Source of the DNA: a bacterium
GTDB taxonomy: Bacteria; Patescibacteriota; Saccharimonadia; Saccharimonadales; DATKHC01
Assembly (NCBI GenBank): GCA_021781215.1
Contig: JAJXXC010000010.1
Coordinates: 1-50,313, forward strand
Length of the DNA stretch: 50,313 nucleotides
Direction: 5' to 3'
The position numbers and the translations under genes were made by a program. The notes under the pieces were generated by a model that searched no databases, was not told the DNA's origin, and saw only the letters and a program-made list of their open reading frames with translations. Shown in pieces: positions 48,742 through 50,313 of this stretch (position 1 is its first letter; each line of letters opens with the position of its first letter).

Positions 48742-49143
48742 CTATACTAATTCGACTTTTGCACCAGCATCTTCAAGTGCTTTCTTGGCACTATTTGCGT
48801 CTTCAGCCTTAGCTTTTTCAAGAATAGTACTTGGTACATTATCAACTAAAGCCTTTGCCTCACCTAAACCTAGGCCAGTGATGTCTTTAACAGCCTTGAT
48901 GATCGCTACCTTTTGTGCGCCTGCATCATTTAGCATAACTGTAAATTCAGTCTTAGCTTCTTCAGCTGGAGCTGCATCAGCGGCTGCAGGTGCTGCCATC
49001 ATTGCTGCAGGTGCTGCAGCTGAAACGTTCCAATATTCTTCCAGAAATTTAACAAATTTACTAATTTCCAAAGCAGTCATCTTATCTAAAAGATCGACCA
49101 AGTCTTTGAATTCTTTAGGTACTTTTACTTCGTTTTCTGACAT
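48742..49143 (-). CDS. rplL: 50S ribosomal protein L7/L12
   Basis: EFTVMLNDAGAQKVAIIKAVKDITGLGLGEAKALVDNVPSTILEKAKAEDANSAKKALEDAGAKVELV. Confidence 0.98.
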   Translation of the reverse strand: MSENEVKVPKEFKDLVDLLDKMTALEISKFVKFLEEYWNVSAAAPAAMMAAPAAADAAPAEEAKTEFTVMLNDAGAQKVAIIKAVKDITGLGLGEAKALVDNVPSTILEKAKAEDANSAKKALEDAGAKVELV

Positions 49144-49180
49144 TTAATATACTCCTTCGTAATTATTAATATCTTAAAAT

Positions 49181-49711
49181 TTATTTAACTTGTTCCATGC
49201 GTGCATTTAGCACATTTAACACACTTCTAACATTACCCGAAATAACATTCATAATTCCACCCATTGGTGCGGAAAGTGTTCCTACTAATTGAGCTCTCAA
49301 AACATCCATAGGAGGAATAGTTGCCAGTTCCTTGGTGTCTACAGCACTTAGAAGTTGACCATCAATATTAATCGATCCGATAATTTCTAGTGTAGGATTC
49401 TTTTTAGCAAACTCTGCTATAACCTTAGCACTGGCTAGTTCATCTGAGTTATTAGATGCATATATCAACATTCCAGTTAATATAGACGTATCAATATTCT
49501 TGAATTTTGAGCTATCCTGAAGAGCTTTTAAGACAATTCGATTCTTATAAACCTTTACATTCGTAGAAGTTTGTTTAGCAATCTTTCTTAATTCTTGTAA
49601 GGTTTTCACAGGAGTACCAGAGTACTTTGCAATAACTGTTAGTTTCGATTCTTCTAAAATCTTACTAACGTCATCGAATATAATTTTCTTTTTATCCTTA
49701 GATAAAGCCAT
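49181..49711 (-). CDS. rplJ: 50S ribosomal protein L10
   Basis: KDKKKIIFDDVSKILEESKLTVIAKYSGTPVKTLQELRKIAK...VYKNRIVLKAL. Confidence 0.95.
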   Translation of the reverse strand: MALSKDKKKIIFDDVSKILEESKLTVIAKYSGTPVKTLQELRKIAKQTSTNVKVYKNRIVLKALQDSSKFKNIDTSILTGMLIYASNNSDELASAKVIAEFAKKNPTLEIIGSINIDGQLLSAVDTKELATIPPMDVLRAQLVGTLSAPMGGIMNVISGNVRSVLNVLNARMEQVK

Positions 49712-49728
49712 ATCATCCTTTATAAATT

Positions 49729-49825
49729 AAAAAACTTTGGTTTTTACCAAAGCTAAATTACAAATTCTATGATTTATAACCTAGGTAGCATTCTTAAGGT
49801 TTCCCCGCTACTTTCTTTGGTTTAG
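49729..49825 (-). promoter_or_regulatory. L10-type ribosomal protein leader with intrinsic terminator
   Basis: Minus strand: ctaaACCAAAGaaaGTAGCgggg...GCTACctaggtt, then CTTTGGT-aaaa-ACCAAAG-tttttt just before rplJ. Confidence 0.75.
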
Positions 49826-49930
49826 TTAATAATATTACACCCATGAACTGATGTCAATAATAATTTGTTTGTCAACTGGTTAAAAACATTGATTTATATA
49901 AATATTGGCGTATATTAGAATCTGCATTAT

Positions 49931-50313
49931 ATGAGTACAGAAGCTTTAAATACCGAATATAACGATGAGATGCCTATATCAGAAATGAATAGGTTATTTA
50001 TTCCTGATAAATTACTTATCCTTGATAGCCTAACTCCATTCCTGTCTAAAAATCAACCGGATAGCCTATCTAATCTAGAGCCCTTAAATAATAAAAATGT
50101 AGTACGGGCAAAAGAATTAGAAAAACAAATTAATGATACATTCGATAGTTTGGATATGGTTAGAACATTTCACTTTTTGGAAGAATGGAGCTTTTTAGTC
50201 AGGGATGAAAATAAAAATTTAACCTGCCCTAAGGATGAAATACTTACTAGATTATTCAAAGGATTAAATGGTATGACGTTAATCGCTAATAGTAGGGGTC
50301 GCAACAATGAAAA
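49931..50313 (+). CDS. Hypothetical protein, 3' truncated by window edge
   Basis: ATG at 49931, open to the end: MSTEALNTEYNDEMPISEMNRLFIPDKLLILDSLTPFLSKNQPDSLSNLEPL...; missing from the ORF track. Confidence 0.65.
   Translation, partial: MSTEALNTEYNDEMPISEMNRLFIPDKLLILDSLTPFLSKNQPDSLSNLEPLNNKNVVRAKELEKQINDTFDSLDMVRTFHFLEEWSFLVRDENKNLTCPKDEILTRLFKGLNGMTLIANSRGRNNE

Noticed and set aside
48785-49147. 120-aa plus-strand ORF antisense to rplL
   Set aside because: Mirror ORF caused by the alanine-rich rplL codons; rplL on the minus strand is unambiguous.

Overview
The window looks like a low-GC, gene-dense bacterial chromosome. Small housekeeping proteins, one-gene repair and replication modules and CPR-like surface proteins suggest a Saccharibacteria/CPR-type genome, but this is inference from protein character with no database search. 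Most of the window is ordinary: the end of the ATP synthase operon (atpD/atpC), an aquaporin-like protein, a UvrD-like helicase-nuclease, LCP and PBP cell-wall proteins, ABC-F, SPFH, Hsp20, a Fur-family regulator divergent from a Znu-like metal ABC transporter, ppdK, cysS, DHH phosphoesterase, recR, ybaB, dnaB, dnaX, and rplJ/rplL with an L10-type leader. The unusual part is an accessory region at about 31.3-39.3 kb, next to a tRNA-Gln(TTG). It holds small uncharacterised genes, a RelE/Phd-type toxin-antitoxin pair, a two-gene operon of unknown function, a perfect 23-bp inverted repeat around a 70-bp spacer, diverged copies of one gene-end fragment, and several coding-looking reading frames with no start codon that lie directly after another gene's stop codon. 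The last were missed by the ORF track. Other points of interest are a terminator/antiterminator arrangement in the rplJ leader, apparent loss of the zinc-finger cysteines in both DnaX and RecR, a pilin-like protein carrying a domain typical of phage or surface structural proteins, and a PKD-like surface protein with a sorting-like C-terminus.
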